NCBI GenBank assembly: GCA_002284615.2
Contig: MU069609.1
Location: 137,096 to 201,095 of the forward strand
Direction of reading: 5' to 3'
Length of the DNA: 64,000 nt
Source: Dunaliella salina
Lineage: Eukaryota > Chlorophyta > Chlorophyceae > Chlamydomonadales > Dunaliellaceae
In this document: positions 1-10,945 of the stretch, one piece after another
How the letters are laid out: each line of letters starts with the position of its first letter
Position numbering within the stretch: the stretch's first letter is position 1
Translations under genes and position numbers: made by a program
Notes under the pieces: model-generated
Database searches by the model: none
What the model saw: only the letters and a program-made list of their open reading frames with translations
What the model was told of the DNA's origin: nothing

Positions 1-168
1 AGCCGCTAGCGGCTGTCAGCAGCCGCACGGCTGATTTCAGCCGCTTCAGCCGTGTTCAGCCGTGATGTTATTTTTGTTGACCAGTGCAGGAAGGTAAAAA
101 GGCCGCTTCAGCCGCTTCAGCCGTGTTCAGCCGTGATGTTATTCTTGTTGACCAGTGCAGGAAGGTTA
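1..168. repeat. CAGCCG-rich tandem array (left)
   Basis: The stretch is dense in CAGCCG and its complement CGGCTG. Two direct copies of a 49-base unit (47-95 and 118-166) run from CAGCCGTGTTCAGCCGTGAT to GCAGGAAGG. A related array lies at 1134-1378. Together they could be subterminal repeats of one non-autonomous DNA transposon of about 1.4 kb, but no clean terminal inverted repeat or target duplication is visible and the left end is cut by the window. Confidence 0.5.
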
Positions 169-983
169 AAACAAAAAGTAGTGGAAGAACCGTCCCAAAA
201 CTGGGTGGGAACCCCCCTGACCCACCCACCCACCCCAAAACCGCCCTTGCAGTAACGCTACGCAGACAAAAAGAGTATCAATCTCCTCCTTTTTTAATTC
301 TCCATTTAGTTGCATACTCAAAGCAATGAAAAATTGGGTTGTGGCAGAGTTATGGGGCAAAAACGGAGGAGTGGACGCTCATGCGCACACTGTCCTTCCA
401 GGCACCCTTAAGTGGCTTGCAAGTCCTCAAACTGCCATCCTGACTTTGCCACGCATTAACACATTATGCCTTGTCACCATCCTGGAAGTTTGAATTGGTT
501 TGCTGCCGCGGCAAACATGCGGCATGTTTGCCTCCACGGCCCCTGCTGCCCACACCTGCTCTTTTCCATTTTTTCATGAAATCTAACCATGCCAATCATT
601 ATTATCTACATTGTTCAAGAAATAACAAAAATGGAGGACCCCAGATCACTTTCCTGGCCCCCTAGAATGTCCCACACCTCCAACCTATGACCAATTTTCA
701 TTCCTAAAACTTTACAATCATAAACCTGAAATATGATGCTAGCATCCTGCATATTCAGAATTTAGAAAGAACAAGGTCAAAATTTGACCTTTTTGGCAGC
801 CCTTGTGCTTCAATTTCTCTAACTTGAAGGGAAATGGCTGAAATTCTGTATATGCACAACTGGAATGTACCACTTTGTTTCCTTTGCAATGATGTTCTTT
901 TACTACAAGGGCTTCAAATATCAAAAAATTATCCAATTTGGTGCAGTGGGTGGGAGGAATAGAGGTTGGTGAAAGAAAATTAT
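169..983. other. No gene recognised
   Basis: Only short unconvincing ORFs and C-rich runs (for example 206-245) are seen. If the two CAGCCG arrays are ends of one element, this is its interior. No transposase motif was found. Confidence 0.4.

Positions 984-1020
<37 letters not shown>
984..1020. repeat. (CA)n-(TA)n microsatellite
   Basis: About 13 CA units are followed directly by five AT units. Confidence 0.95.
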
Positions 1021-1021
<1 letters not shown>

Positions 1022-1133
1022 CATACAATCATCATTTTGGCATGCAATCCGCAGAAGTAATGGTGTGAGACATGGGAGCGCGGGTTCGATATTCTTCGAC
1101 CCATCTCTTTGCTCTCCCCGTTGAGAAGAACTG

Positions 1134-1378
1134 CGGCTAAAATCAGCCGTGTTTAGCCGTGGGGTTTTCAGCCGTGGACTTTTTTTTGCTCACGGCTGAA
1201 GACTCAAAAGTACACCTTAAGAAGTGCGACTGTTTTGGCTGAAATCTGCCGTGTTCAGCCATGGGGTTTTCAGCCGTGGACTTTTTGCTCACGGCTGAAT
1301 GGGAAATTTCAGCCGCACTTTCAGCCGATACTCCATACGGCTGACAACAGCCGCATCAGCCGCTGTTCAGCCGAGGCC
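1134..1378. repeat. CAGCCG-rich array (right)
   Basis: Many copies of CAGCCGTG occur in both orientations. They include two versions of a roughly 60-base unit containing GGGGTTTTCAGCCGTGGACT (near 1160 and 1263), each followed by TTTTTGCTCACGGCTGAA. The array resembles the one at 1-168. Confidence 0.5.
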
Positions 1379-1464
1379 AGAAATTTCTGACGAGTGTCAA
1401 CAGCTCCAAGAATCTTGTTGTTGAGATTTCTTGTGTTGCAGCAATGTTGAGCTCTTCAGAAGGG

Positions 1465-1640
1465 GTAGAAAGAAAAAAGGAATAGAATAGAAAAACTGGG
1501 CAGGCAGTAAAATCACTTCCCACATCGATGAAGAAAAAGAGGATATCTAAGGTCAAGGCACCGTATATCCCCTTTGCCGAGAGAAAATGCGGAAAGAAGT
1601 CAGTAGGGATCAGGAGGGTTACTAGCAGCGGCCCAGGGGG
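1465..1640 (-). mobile_element. LINE family A, solitary 3' tail
   Basis: Read on the minus strand this is the 3' untranslated end of a family A LINE. It has the block around CTGATCCCTACTGACTTC, then the TGTGGGAAGTG...CACTGCCTGC-like block, then a pyrimidine-rich T/C tail. The same order is seen at 27069-27230 and 19905-19990. No coding part remains. A poly-G run (about 1637-1650) abuts its inner end. Confidence 0.6.
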
Positions 1641-2370
1641 GGGGGGGGGAGTTGATGTCATCAACTTCATGAGGGCTGAGACTTGCTAAAGTTGGGCAAC
1701 TGTGCTCCAACAGGTAGTAAGGTCATGCATACCTTCAATTTGAAGGCCCATGAGGGAATGTGTCATCTGGAAAACTCTGAATGCTTTCTCTTCCCTTTCT
1801 GAGTTGGAGCACTCGGGTGGATCTTGCTCAACTGGCGGGCCATTACTGAAAACGTCTACAGGCAGATTCTTCAGGCGTTAGGGGTCTTTACCGATTTTCA
1901 TGAAAAGAGTTGTTGCATTTACCCAAAATGGCAAGAAATAAAAGGACCCAATATCACTTTTTTGGCTTTAGATCACCTCAAGGTGGCCTTCAACTCCATC
2001 CGAGAGCCATCTTCACCCCCAATATTATGTATTGATAACCTCTGTAACTGCTGCTGACATCATGCATGCTCAGAAGCTGGAAAGAAAGAGCTAAAAGACG
2101 ACTATGCATATGCGGCTGCCGCACCCCACCCTGTTCTGGATTTTCTCGGAGGGAAAAGGTTCACACTTTATGCCTCACCAGCCACTGAGTCTTTCCCTCC
2201 TTCTTTGCAATGGTGTTCATTTCAAAAGAAGTTGTTGCTAGGATTGCAAGTCATTAAGAGTCGTCCAATGCGTTGCTGTGTGGGGTCTTAAATGGAGGTT
2301 TGGTGGTCAAAAGTTGGGTTCATGTTGCGGCAAATCAAGCATGTGCACCCCAATTGGCACCTCTTAAGCT
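1641..2370. other. No gene recognised
   Basis: Short ORFs only, with no motif, repeat or splice-supported exon recognised. Confidence 0.4.
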
Positions 2371-2374
2371 AAAG

Positions 2375-2880
2375 TTGGCTGTATGGCTGCATGGAGACAA
2401 TGGGCAGCGTACGTGTATAGGGCATGCCACCAGACTGGGTGGCAGCAGACCAGATCATGTGGTCATGTCAGACAAGTTGTTTGGCGGCGGTGTGCGTCGT
2501 TATCATGGATATGCCTTACATAAGTGATCACATTCCCATAAGTATGAGCTTTCCTGTGTCTGCCGCTGGTTTGATGAATGCAGATTGGGCAGTGAACAGG
2601 AAACATGTGTGCGTGCCTGGATCCAGAGGTTGTGGCAGAAAGATGGTTCTGAATTGGCAACCAGAGTGTGCTGAGGCATATGCTGCGGCTCTTGAAGAGA
2701 ACGTGGACATGCAGGATCAATTCCGTCACGCAGTTGTGGCTGGGAACCATGAGGTTACTTGCTTCTGCTTGAGATCCATGATTGTGCAAGCTGCTAGTGA
2801 TTACAGGTCAGTGTCTGTGCTCATCTGCATGCTAAGCAGCAAAGGATCAACAACCCTCCTTCAGACTGCATGCAACCCTG
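2375..2880 (+). pseudogene. LINE family B1: endonuclease end and linker (degenerate)
   Basis: The plus strand encodes the C-terminal half of an APE-type LINE endonuclease: GDNGQRTCIGHA, then RPDHVVMSDKLF, then after a frameshift ISDHIPI. This matches the better-kept copy at 31850-32050 (GDDGQRTCLGHN, KPDHILMSDEIF, SDHCPL). It continues into the linker that precedes the reverse transcriptase (WQPECAEAYAAALEEN; CFCLRSMIVQAAS). The SDH motif belongs to the endonuclease/exonuclease/phosphatase fold and the first catalytic half is missing. Frameshifts make this copy dead. Confidence 0.75.
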
Positions 2881-3690
2881 AAGAAGAAAAAGATAAAAGA
2901 TTTCACGCCCTTGAGCGTGCATTAAGGGAAGAATCCGTTAGGGAACTCACCAACCACCCGGATTCCTCCAAGTTTCTTTTGCGTAGCGAGTGTACTCACC
3001 AAGGCTCGAACACATTACCCCTGGATCATTGTTTTTCCCGAGTATTCCCGGGATGCAACCCTATCAGGCGATGAGCAGAAATGGTGCTTACATCCCTGGT
3101 TGCCTACTGCAAGTCACTCACTCACCCAGTCCATGACCAGGATGTTGCCAGGCTCATACCGGCCTCCCTTGGAGCCAGGGACTTTGACCCTCCCCTGCTG
3201 CATCTGCGGCAACCCTCATGGTCAGAGCCAGGGACTTTACGGTCAAAGGAGCAAGGGTCGCTCCTTTGACCGGAAAGTCCCTGGCTCCGACCATGAGGGT
3301 TGCCGCAGGTGCAGCAGGGGAGGGACATGAACTTGTCGTACGTGGCTTTGTCCATCTCGGTGGTCAGGTTGGGGATCCTGTGCTCCTCCTTCTTCTTGTT
3401 GTTCTTGGCATTCGCCCTGCTTGCCCAACGGTCAAAGGAGCAGGGCTGCCCGGTCTCTGATTTCAGCTGCAGGGCATGGAGGTGGGGTGTGTTGTCGCTC
3501 CGCAATGTTGCTGCAGACACAACCTGAGGGACAACTTGAAGGCACCCATACACAGTCATTTGGCTGGCCTCCCTTCCTGGCAAGACAGGAGCAACACATG
3601 GAGCTGGGGGTGGCAGCAAAGATGGGAGCAGCAGACAGGGCCAGAGGCAACGTGTGGTAGCATGGAGGAGGACAGGTTCCAAAGAAAATC
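2880..3690. other. Insertion splitting LINE B1
   Basis: In LINE B2 the segments matching the two sides are about 100 bases apart (32310-32420); here they are about 800 bases apart. The insert holds a large palindrome (3187-3325). On the minus strand it holds an open stretch with NNKKKEEHRIPNLTTEMDKA (about 3330-3430), rich in charged residues, that could be a captured exon. I do not recognise a family. Confidence 0.4.
3187..3325. repeat. Inverted repeat with 65-bp arms
   Basis: The left arm 3187-3251 pairs with the right arm 3261-3325 with three mismatches by eye. The loop is nine bases (3252-3260). A transcript in either direction would form a long hairpin. The motif GGTCAAAGGAGCA recurs at about 3240 and 3429. 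Confidence 0.9.
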
Positions 3691-3984
3691 TGCATGCGCT
3701 TAGGAAGCTGTCCAAACTGGACAAGCTGTGCATGCTCGTGAGATCTTGCGAAAGCATTATAAGATCCAAGTGCGGTGGTCAGGGCAAGGTGGCTTTCCTG
3801 AGCTCAGGAGGCCAAAGCACACATATTGCACGCCCATAGCACAACAAGTATGGACTTCCTACCTGAAAACCCATTTCCACTCTAACGCTGCGTCTTTGTT
3901 GTTCGTGCAGGTGTGGGATTGTCTGCAAGGAACATGGCTGTGCTCCTAGGCCGCCACCACAACCTGAGGCCCTTTTGCGGCAAG

Positions 3985-4330
3985 GTGCAAAGAAAGAAAA
4001 GAAAAAAGAACAAAAATCTACGTAGCAGAGAAAACCTCCCTACACCAATTAAGGAAAAGGGGCCACATTAATGCGCAGAACGTGTAACGGCCCCACCACA
4101 AAGTCCAGACTGAGAGAAGCACGACAAGCAGAGAAAGAGGACAGGTTCAGCAACAGAGAGCAAGATAGTTTCTGAAAGACTGGAGTTCCAAACCTTCAAC
4201 AACAAGCAGAGTCCACACTGTCGAAATCAGCTTTACAACCAAGGAAAGCCATGCCCAACAGTTGCGTATGACGACTTCTGGCTGCTGGGCTGGACTTAAG
4301 CCTGCACATTTCATGCAGCTGCTGACCACA
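3985..4330 (-). mobile_element. LINE family A 3' tail inserted in LINE B1
   Basis: An A/G-rich start (AAAGAAAGAAAAGAAAAAAG at about 4002) is followed by the family A 3' block (CTACGTAGCAGAG, ACCAATTAAGGAAAAGG, CACATTAATG), read as the reverse complement of a LINE 3' end. LINE B1 sequence resumes near 4345, so this is a short insertion within B1. The inner boundary is uncertain. Confidence 0.55.
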
Positions 4331-4344
4331 AACAGAAGCCTAAG

Positions 4345-5400
4345 CCAAGGTGCAGAGAATGGTGCCTGAGCCAGATAAAGTGGCTGCGCAGTAGCTGAAC
4401 AGATAGGGAAAATGAATGGGCATGCCTCACCAGGGTTTGATTGTTTGGCTGCTCTTTCAATAAGCACAGCGCTCCGTCCCCGGTCAAGCGGTCAAGGCAC
4501 CGATGTTGGTGCCGTACATTGGACAGCTTTTCAAGTTGCTGTACGACAAGGCCTGCATACCTGAGTGCTGGAAGCATGCCAGACTTGCCTCTCCGCACTA
4601 AAAGGGACCACTTCTAGATCCCAACAACTCTCGCATGCTGGCTGTTAGTGGCACAATGTGTCGCATGTGTGTGTGCCAATGTCGTGTGGTTGCTTGTAAC
4701 TGCATGGTGCATAACATCAAACAAGATCCAGACACTCAGTTTAGTTTCTATCCTGGGCGGAAGACACTTCAGCCCATTTACATTTTGCGCCACTTGCAGC
4801 ATGCAGCTCGTGAGTTTAAGCCCAGACAATCCAGACTACATACCGCTTTTATTGATTTTAAGCAAGCGTACAACACCATCCCATGGCAAGCACTTTGGCA
4901 TCATCTGCAGCGCACCTGCATGCCCACACCTTTCCTGAGAATCATCCAGAACATGTATGATTCAGATGAGTACATCTCATAAGATGGGGAGAAGACTGCT
5001 CATACGCATCCAAACACTGGTGTAAAGCAGGGTTGCCCCCTGTCACCCCTGCTCTTTTCCTTGTATGTGAATGACATTGATGAGCTTGTGGAAGGGGTGC
5101 AAGGTGCTGTCACAGTGACAGATGGCGTGCACGTGACATTTATTGTATGCTGATGATCTGATGCTGACCGCAAATGACCCCAATGCAATGCAAGCTATGT
5201 TGAACCGCTTGGATTGTTATGCTCAAAGGAAGCATCTCATCATTCAATTAAGTTAACACAGCAAGTCAGAAGTGGTGCATTTTGACTCCTCAGGATTGAA
5301 CCTGCCTGCGTTCACCAGTGGTGGGGTGCCATTGCCCCACGAGGAGTCCTTCAAGTACTTAGGCATGTGGTTTCACAAGAACATAAAGAAAAGAACTGAA
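4345..5400 (+). pseudogene. LINE family B1: reverse transcriptase (degenerate)
   Basis: Non-LTR reverse transcriptase blocks appear in order: the thumb-proximal region TQFSFYPGRKTLQPIYILRH (about 4737); the catalytic block AFIDFKQAYNTIP (about 4849); NTGVKQGCPLSPLLFSLYVN (about 5017); and YADDLMLTANDPNAMQ (about 5146), which holds the catalytic Asp pair. FKYLGMWFHKN (about 5353) follows. In-frame stops at about 4980 and later, plus frameshifts, inactivate it. It is collinear with 32845-34260 in LINE B2. Confidence 0.85.
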
Positions 5401-5449
5401 AAGACTACGTAGTCCAAGTCTGGCCGCGTCACAAGAATATAAACATGGC

Positions 5450-5933
5450 TAAGTCATCTGAACATGTCACTGGCCCATTCAGGGCCTCACCTTACTGGAT
5501 TAGGCAATTTGTACATGAGCATGCATTGGGGGACATCTGGCATGTATGCAAGCCAGGTGTGGGCTACAGAGTACATGAAGGAAGGCCAGGAATTTGCAAG
5601 TGGGTTACAAGTGCGTCACATGAGTTGTCCAAAGGGTACATTAGGTGTGAAGTGTGCATCCACAAACTGGGCTGTTCTGCGAGAATGTGGGCGTTTGCCA
5701 TTGCAATTTTACTGGTTCAAGTCCACTATTAAGATTTACAATAGTATGCTCAATGCTAATTGTGAGGCGCTGGGAAAAGTCTGTCGCGCGGATCTGCACA
5801 TGCATTCTAGGTTACCTTCCTGCTGGACTGGCCAGGTTCTGGATGGCTTTCAAGGATTGCGGCGCAGTGACTCCTTTGTGGTGGCATTGAGCAGGGGATG
5901 CCGATTTCCATACAAGATTTTACTGATGACTTG
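5450..5933 (+). pseudogene. LINE family B1: C-terminal region
   Basis: This segment encodes the family B region after the reverse transcriptase: YASQVWATEYMKEGQ, NWAVLRECGRLPLQFYWFKS, YNSMLNANCEALGKV and GFQGLRRSDSFV. The same region appears at 19330-19640 (YASQVWVTPCLQQG; SVLRECEVED). The end is cut by a hAT element; the next bases of LINE B1 continue at 7065 and again at about 9986. Confidence 0.75.
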
Positions 5934-7064
5934 TAGGGATCAGCGTATAGCGCTATATGAGCCAAACCTATGGCGCTATATAAAATCGCTGTAATTTTCC
6001 AGAACTCCCCTTTCCGAGTCAAATTTGGCCATCAGATTCATATGGCAGGTGGGGGGCCGTCCACAGAGCACCTTGACCAAAAGTTGAAGTGAAAAAAATA
6101 ATTATGTTGAGCTCTGGGCATGATCTAGCCCAAATATAGCGCTAGATCAGCGCTTAGGCACTGCCAAAATATGGCATATTTTGCCTTGTACTTGCGCTGT
6201 CCTGTGCACTTAAATTATCCCCATTCCTCTCCTCATTTCCTCTAAGCATGGGACAGCTCAGGTTCTCCTTTCCACCTAACAACTTAAAAAAATAATTCAG
6301 TCGGCAGCAGCAGTTGTGCATGCCAGATTGCTGTTCCAAAATCTGATCTGTTCAGTTTTCCACTCCCGCACATCTGGTGTTTGAACCATTTCCCCCAGTG
6401 CTCTCTTTGCTGCAAGCTAGTACCACTCTGCAGGCATGTTTGCCCTTGTGTACACCAGCTTCTTAGCCATTTCCATGATGAGGCGGTTGCGCAAGGCTGT
6501 GAATATGCTCCCAAAGTCTGACCAATTCCTCTCAGCTGCAGCTGTGGTGGCGTGGGCTGACAGCAGCTTGTTGGCAGCATAAGCCAGAGGAGGGACCTGC
6601 TTGTCTGCCTTAGAAAGCCAGAAGTTGCGCGCGTAATCGGGCTTGCTAATGCTGTGATCTGAAGCTGCAAGGGGTCTGCTGAGTAGCCTCGCCTCTTGAG
6701 GAATGTGCTAGCCTCAGCCATGAGGCACCTCTTACACTCCCTGATGTAAGAGGTGCACGCACAGCCCCCCACACTCTGGCTTGATTTTGGCAGTGAATCT
6801 TTCACTCCATGCCTTATTGCCACCCATCGTCAGCTTCTTGTGCAGTTTCAAGGGCTTCAGTCGGCCCTGCACAAAGGACTGCCTGCCTTCCTCGTCTAAT
6901 GCATTCTTCATCCATTTTGCATCTCCTGGGACTATATCCGCCATTTTATATCCAAGGCCTCTCTGGACCGATTTGGGCCTTATAGGAGCGATTTTGCAAT
7001 ACCCGATTTTGGCACGCGCTATATCCCAAAATTTTACAGTGTTATATGCCAATGCCGATCCCTA
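5934..7064 (-). mobile_element. hAT DNA transposon with 8-bp target duplication
   Basis: The ends are TAGGGATCAGC and, in reverse complement, TAGGGATCGGC. The flanks are ATGACTTG (5926-5933) and ATGACTCG (7065-7072), an 8-bp target duplication with one change, as expected for hAT. Removing the element restores LINE B1 sequence (compare 34500-34545). The interior holds a broken transposase on the minus strand, so the copy is 1131 bp and non-autonomous today. Subterminal GCGCTATAT motifs recur at both ends (5951, 5972, 6137, 7016). Confidence 0.88.
6290..6960 (-). pseudogene. hAT transposase remnant (dimerisation domain)
   Basis: A minus-strand reading near 6640-6290 gives FWLSKADKQVPPLAYAANKL, then TTAAAERNWSDFGSI, then ALRNRLIMEMAKKLVYTRAN. 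This is the ERNWS...RNRL signature of the hAT C-terminal dimerisation domain. A stop follows AEWY and the upstream segment (DAKWMKNALDEEGRQSFVQG, about 6900) is in another frame. The catalytic core is not recognisable, so this is a decayed copy inside the element at 5934-7064. Confidence 0.8.
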
Positions 7065-7084
7065 ATGACTCGAAGTACAGGTTG

Positions 7085-9985
7085 AAAAGAAAAGAAACGA
7101 AAATTATACGCAAGCCAAAGGCCGCGTGCATCAAGGGAAGTCCTCTAACTGGAAAGCTATAGGCCTCACCAGAAGGCCCTCAGGATCTACACTAGACACA
7201 ACTAGGGTAGGATAGAGCCAGAAACAGATCTAATGGGGATCTGGGGGGTTGCTCGCCATGCCTCTGGGTGCTCAGACTCTCCTTCTTCCGCCCTCCGCCA
7301 CTGCGCATCCAACACCCTCCCCCCCAGAAGCCCCATGAAAGCAAAGAGCATGTCTAGTGTTTTTGATTGTGGTTACTAACTAAGATTAAATTTGTGGGGT
7401 TACCCTGGAAACTTCCGGGACCGGATTTCTACAGATCTCTGATCGTAGCCTAACAGGTGAAATGCGGCCCGGGACGCGGGAGGTCCGATGTTCGACCCTG
7501 GGTACCAGTGAGGATTTGCCTTGAGCAAGTAGATCCTTCCCTTAATCAATGCTATCGGACGACGTCTAATAGTGTAGCTTTTCCTTTTTTCCTTTTCCTT
7601 TTTCCTTTAAATTATTTTTGGATGGCATGGTCCCCAAGCCTGGCTGCTAGTGATTTGGCTTTCTGTTTGGTCAGGCCCAGAATAATAAAGGGTGTGATTG
7701 TGTCTAAGCCTGGCTGCTAGTGATTCGGCTTCTTGTTTGGTCAGGGCCAGATTTATAAGGGGTGTAATTGTACACTCATTGTAAATGGTACCGGCCACAA
7801 AAATTAAGATGATGTGTAAAGTCACTTTGTTCCTCATGTTTGGATTTCTTGAGCTGCGGGTTTAAGTCTGGTTATGTTGCGAAAATGTTGGGGCACTGCA
7901 CGCTCGAGAGTGATGAAAAGGCATGCGTCGAGACAGAATTTAAGTTCAACAAGATGTATGTCCCTGCCTTCAGGAGGGATCTCGAAAGGGTCAAGGTGAA
8001 TTTGTCTGCCTGCAAGAGGGTGCACAAAGATAGCATCAGGGCGGGTTTGGTGTCAGACAGGGGGGCCAGTTACATTTGGGAAAACCCAGTCTGGAATAGC
8101 TCTTGATGTGTTTTCAGGGACTTGTTTGCCCTGGTCTAGGAGTCTCTCGGCACTGCAGCCATCCAAACCAATAAGGGATGAGCCATACCGGCCTTTACTG
8201 AGGGCTTCAACACAAAGACTCAGGGCTGCATTGTGTCTGTTGGTGCAGGTTCCTGCTCATTGTCGAGTTTGTACACCTGAGAAGTAAGTGATCAATGCGG
8301 TCCACATCAACACTTGGTGGGCATCTTCCAGTCTAGAAAAGCTGAGTTTTTAGGCATGACTCTGATTGTACAGTGTGTGTCTGTACAAGATTTCATTATA
8401 TTTATTTGCTGTTTAAAGGTAATCCCTGGATTTTTCCAGAAGGAATAGATTGCTGATCTCTTTGTTTGAAGTTGAGAGGTTGGGTTGCGTGATTCCGTGT
8501 TTGCTCCAGTGGTTGGTGGTATGGCATCATGAAGTTTCTGCCATCTCTGGTAGTGGTGGCCAGAGGTGTCAGCAGAGCCAAGCTTGTGTTGCTTTTGCAT
8601 GTGTGCTTTAAGTTTGTCGTTCAAGTTGGTGAGGTAGTGCATAGGGAAAGCGCGGGAGCGACGTATGCCATCGCCTCGTGAGGAGGATGTCTTCAATGAA
8701 AGCCAATACAAATTGTGGAAAGGGTCCCTGGCATCTGGAAATTCAATGTCTATGGTATCTGAGAGGGCTGCGGTGCGAGCGCAAGCATCAGCCCCCTCAT
8801 TTCCTATAATGCCAGAGTGGGCTTTGTAGATATGGATAGGGTGAGGGGAGTGTTCTAGTATGGTTGATATTGCATGAATGAGCTCTGCATCTAGGTGACA
8901 TCTCATGCGCGTCGGATTCAGGGTTTGTTTAGGAATCTGGGAGAGGCAGGATACATTTTCAGTGGCAATTTTAGTTTGCTCGTATTGGAGTGCCACAAGG
9001 ATACCCACAAGTTCTGCCCTATTGATGGTATTGGTAGGCCCATGGCCATTGGTTTATTTGCGGTTGTATATGTTTGGAGGGTTGAGTAGTGCCCCTTCCC
9101 GGTTTGTAAACACCTGAACCAGAAAGTTGTGGGTCGTCATCTTTGTGTTTAATTACACTGCCATCAGTGTAGGTGATTTCCCTCCAGTCCTTGACTTTAG
9201 GTGTGAACATTTTTTTGTAGTTGCCAGGGGTGAAGGCTGCCCTTATCTGTTGGCATCTGTGTTAACAGTTATGAGTGTCATGGGGAAGTAATTTGAATTT
9301 ATGTTCCCAAGTGTTTGATGCTAGGTATTGGCAGGTACGCAGTGACGTGGCAGGATTTGGAGTATCTAAGGGTAGCCAACAGGCTGGTACATCTTGCTGG
9401 CCATGGAGGAGTTCGAACCAGTCTTTGTTTGAGCTAGCATGTTTGACACGGCGGGCCCCGCTGAGCAGGGCACCCTGGTACCTGGCCTTTCTTGTAGGGG
9501 CTCCAGTGGTGCTCAAGATGGTAACAGCTTGCAGGATGACAGATCTGTTACTCAATTCTTCCTTGGACTGCTCCTTTGCGGAGCGTGCAAGAGAGCGCCT
9601 CTTGTAGCTTTTTTTTTCATGCAGGCTCTCTTGCAGGCTCCCTGGGATTTACCACCTGCAAACATGGGTTCCTTGAAGTCTGAGGCCTGTGGTTGAGGGG
9701 AGGGCTTAAGAGCAGGATTGTAGGCATGCCATCGATGGGTAGGTTGTTCCTAAGGGCTTACAGAGGGGAAAGGTGCTCTGGTGGCAGTACCCAGTCACTC
9801 TGGTCGTTTGGGGCCTGGCCATTGCAAGGGTTCATGCAGGCATGCAGCAAACATTCGCAGGGATAAACATCGGCACCGGACTGACCTGCAGGCTCACCGT
9901 CGTCCATAGACGATGGGCGAGTTACGAGCCAGGGCTGCACTGCAGTGCAGCTGTTTCAATTGTTTCTCCTATATGTATAATTTTT
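7085..9985 (-). mobile_element. LINE family A4, 5'-truncated, nested in LINE B1
   Basis: On the minus strand, from 9450 downwards, domains follow in order. First is the end of the PCIF1-like region (NKDWFELLHGQQDVPACWLP). Next is RNase H (ITYTDGSVIKHKDDD at about 9170; AHSGIIGNEGADACARTAAL at about 8800), then a linker (AHMQKQHKLGSADTSGHHYQ) and the C-terminal endonuclease-like domain (IHLVELKFCLDA at about 7950; AGTIYNECTITPLINLALTK). The 3' untranslated region ends in a T/C-rich tail at 7085. It interrupts LINE B1, whose sequence ends at 7084 and resumes near 9986. Frameshifts are frequent. What fills 9560-9985 is unclear. Confidence 0.75.
7376..7610 (+). mobile_element. tRNA-derived SINE candidate inside LINE A4
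   Basis: Compared with LINE A2 (52840-52880), LINE A4 has about 235 extra bases here. They include a Pol III A-box-like TAGCCTAACAGG (7446-7457) and a B-box-like GTTCGACCC (7490-7498) at tRNA-like spacing. A TTCCCTTAAT-type block and a pyrimidine-rich tail follow, resembling the 3' end of family A LINEs. This suggests a SINE mobilised by LINE A. Target duplications are not clear. Confidence 0.6.
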
Positions 9986-10520
9986 TTTCGAAGGCTGCGC
10001 AGTACATGGAGACCTGTTGAGGGGGCATTTTTTGCTTTTGCCTTTTGATCAGAATGTGCGCAAGCCTATCAGGACGCCAGGATACCTGCATCTGGATTTG
10101 TCTCCGCATGTCATGCAGAATGTCAGTATACTTCGACTGAGCTCACACTCTGAACGTGGAAACTGCCTCTTGGGGAGAAGAGATTTTCCTGTGTGCGATC
10201 GCTGCTCCTGTGGACAGACCCAAGGTGAGGCACATGTCCTTTTCATGTATCGAAATGAGGGATCTGTGCTTTGAGGCAAAAATACTCTGAGCTTATCTGG
10301 ACTCTGCCTGATGCTTTTTCACTTGCACAACCTTTCTTGCGCCAACAACTGAGTGACCACGTTGTTTCTAGTTTCCTCTTGCAACACAAAAAAAAAGCTT
10401 CTCTATTTCGTGTCTGAGCTTTTGGATTTGCTGTTGGCTGGTGCGGACCAGTACAAAGGCTGAGCACCCGAACAGTCTGGCTGCAGGTCTCCATATGTAA
10501 TCTAATCTAGTCTTATCTGA
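9986..10520 (+). pseudogene. LINE family B1: 3' end
   Basis: This continues LINE B1 after the nested LINE A4. LSSHSERGNCLLG and CDRCSCGQTQGEAHVLFMYR (about 10195-10255) form the cysteine-rich C-terminal motif of family B, also seen at 34740-34830. The 3' terminal block GGCTG...GACCAG...CTGGCTG is shared with 34990-35070 and 57190-57245. Confidence 0.7.
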
Positions 10521-10834
10521 GGTTGGATGTGAAAACCCCTCTAGTGTTCAAAAAGTCCTCAATGATGAATTATTCATCAAAATTCATTCAATTTGTGTTC
10601 CATTGGATGGTGAAAGTCCTCACACAGGCACGGCATGACAAGTAGCAATCCCTATTTTGCTTGGGAGTTTGAGAATTGTGTTGTCTTCTGGCGCTTACAG
10701 TGTTTGTGAATGTGTTTACATGACCCCCCTGTTTCATGGACCTGGCACCTTCTCACCCTTACTGAATCTTTCTGGGCATCTGTTGCCTACAAAAGACAGG
10801 TTGTCTCTTTCTAGTGGGACCTTTGAATAAGAAG
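10521..10834. other. No gene recognised
   Basis: AT-rich sequence with no supported ORF. Confidence 0.4.
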
Positions 10835-10945
10835 AGTTTACACTGAATGAGGGAGTTGAACTCTGAATAAAAAGAATTTACTCTGAATAAAGGAGATGAA
10901 CTCTTTATAAAGAAAATTTACTGCGAGTAAAGGAGTTGAAGCACA
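10835..10945. repeat. Minisatellite, about 40 bp x 3
   Basis: Three degenerate units contain AATTTACTCTGAATAAAGGA and GAGTTGAACTC-like blocks. Confidence 0.75.

Noticed and set aside
1061..1100. B-box-like GGTTCGATATTC at 1083-1094 as a tRNA gene or SINE
   Set aside because: No A box at the right distance and no cloverleaf could be drawn.
739..1104. 121-codon minus-strand ORF
   Set aside because: It runs through an (AC)n tract with no domain or splice support.
3122..3769. 215-codon minus-strand ORF as a gene
   Set aside because: Much of it is the two arms of the palindrome read through; the remaining charged segment has no supported splice partners.
6284..6823. 179-codon minus-strand ORF as the hAT gene
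   Set aside because: The transposase motifs are in another frame; this ORF is a shadow of it.
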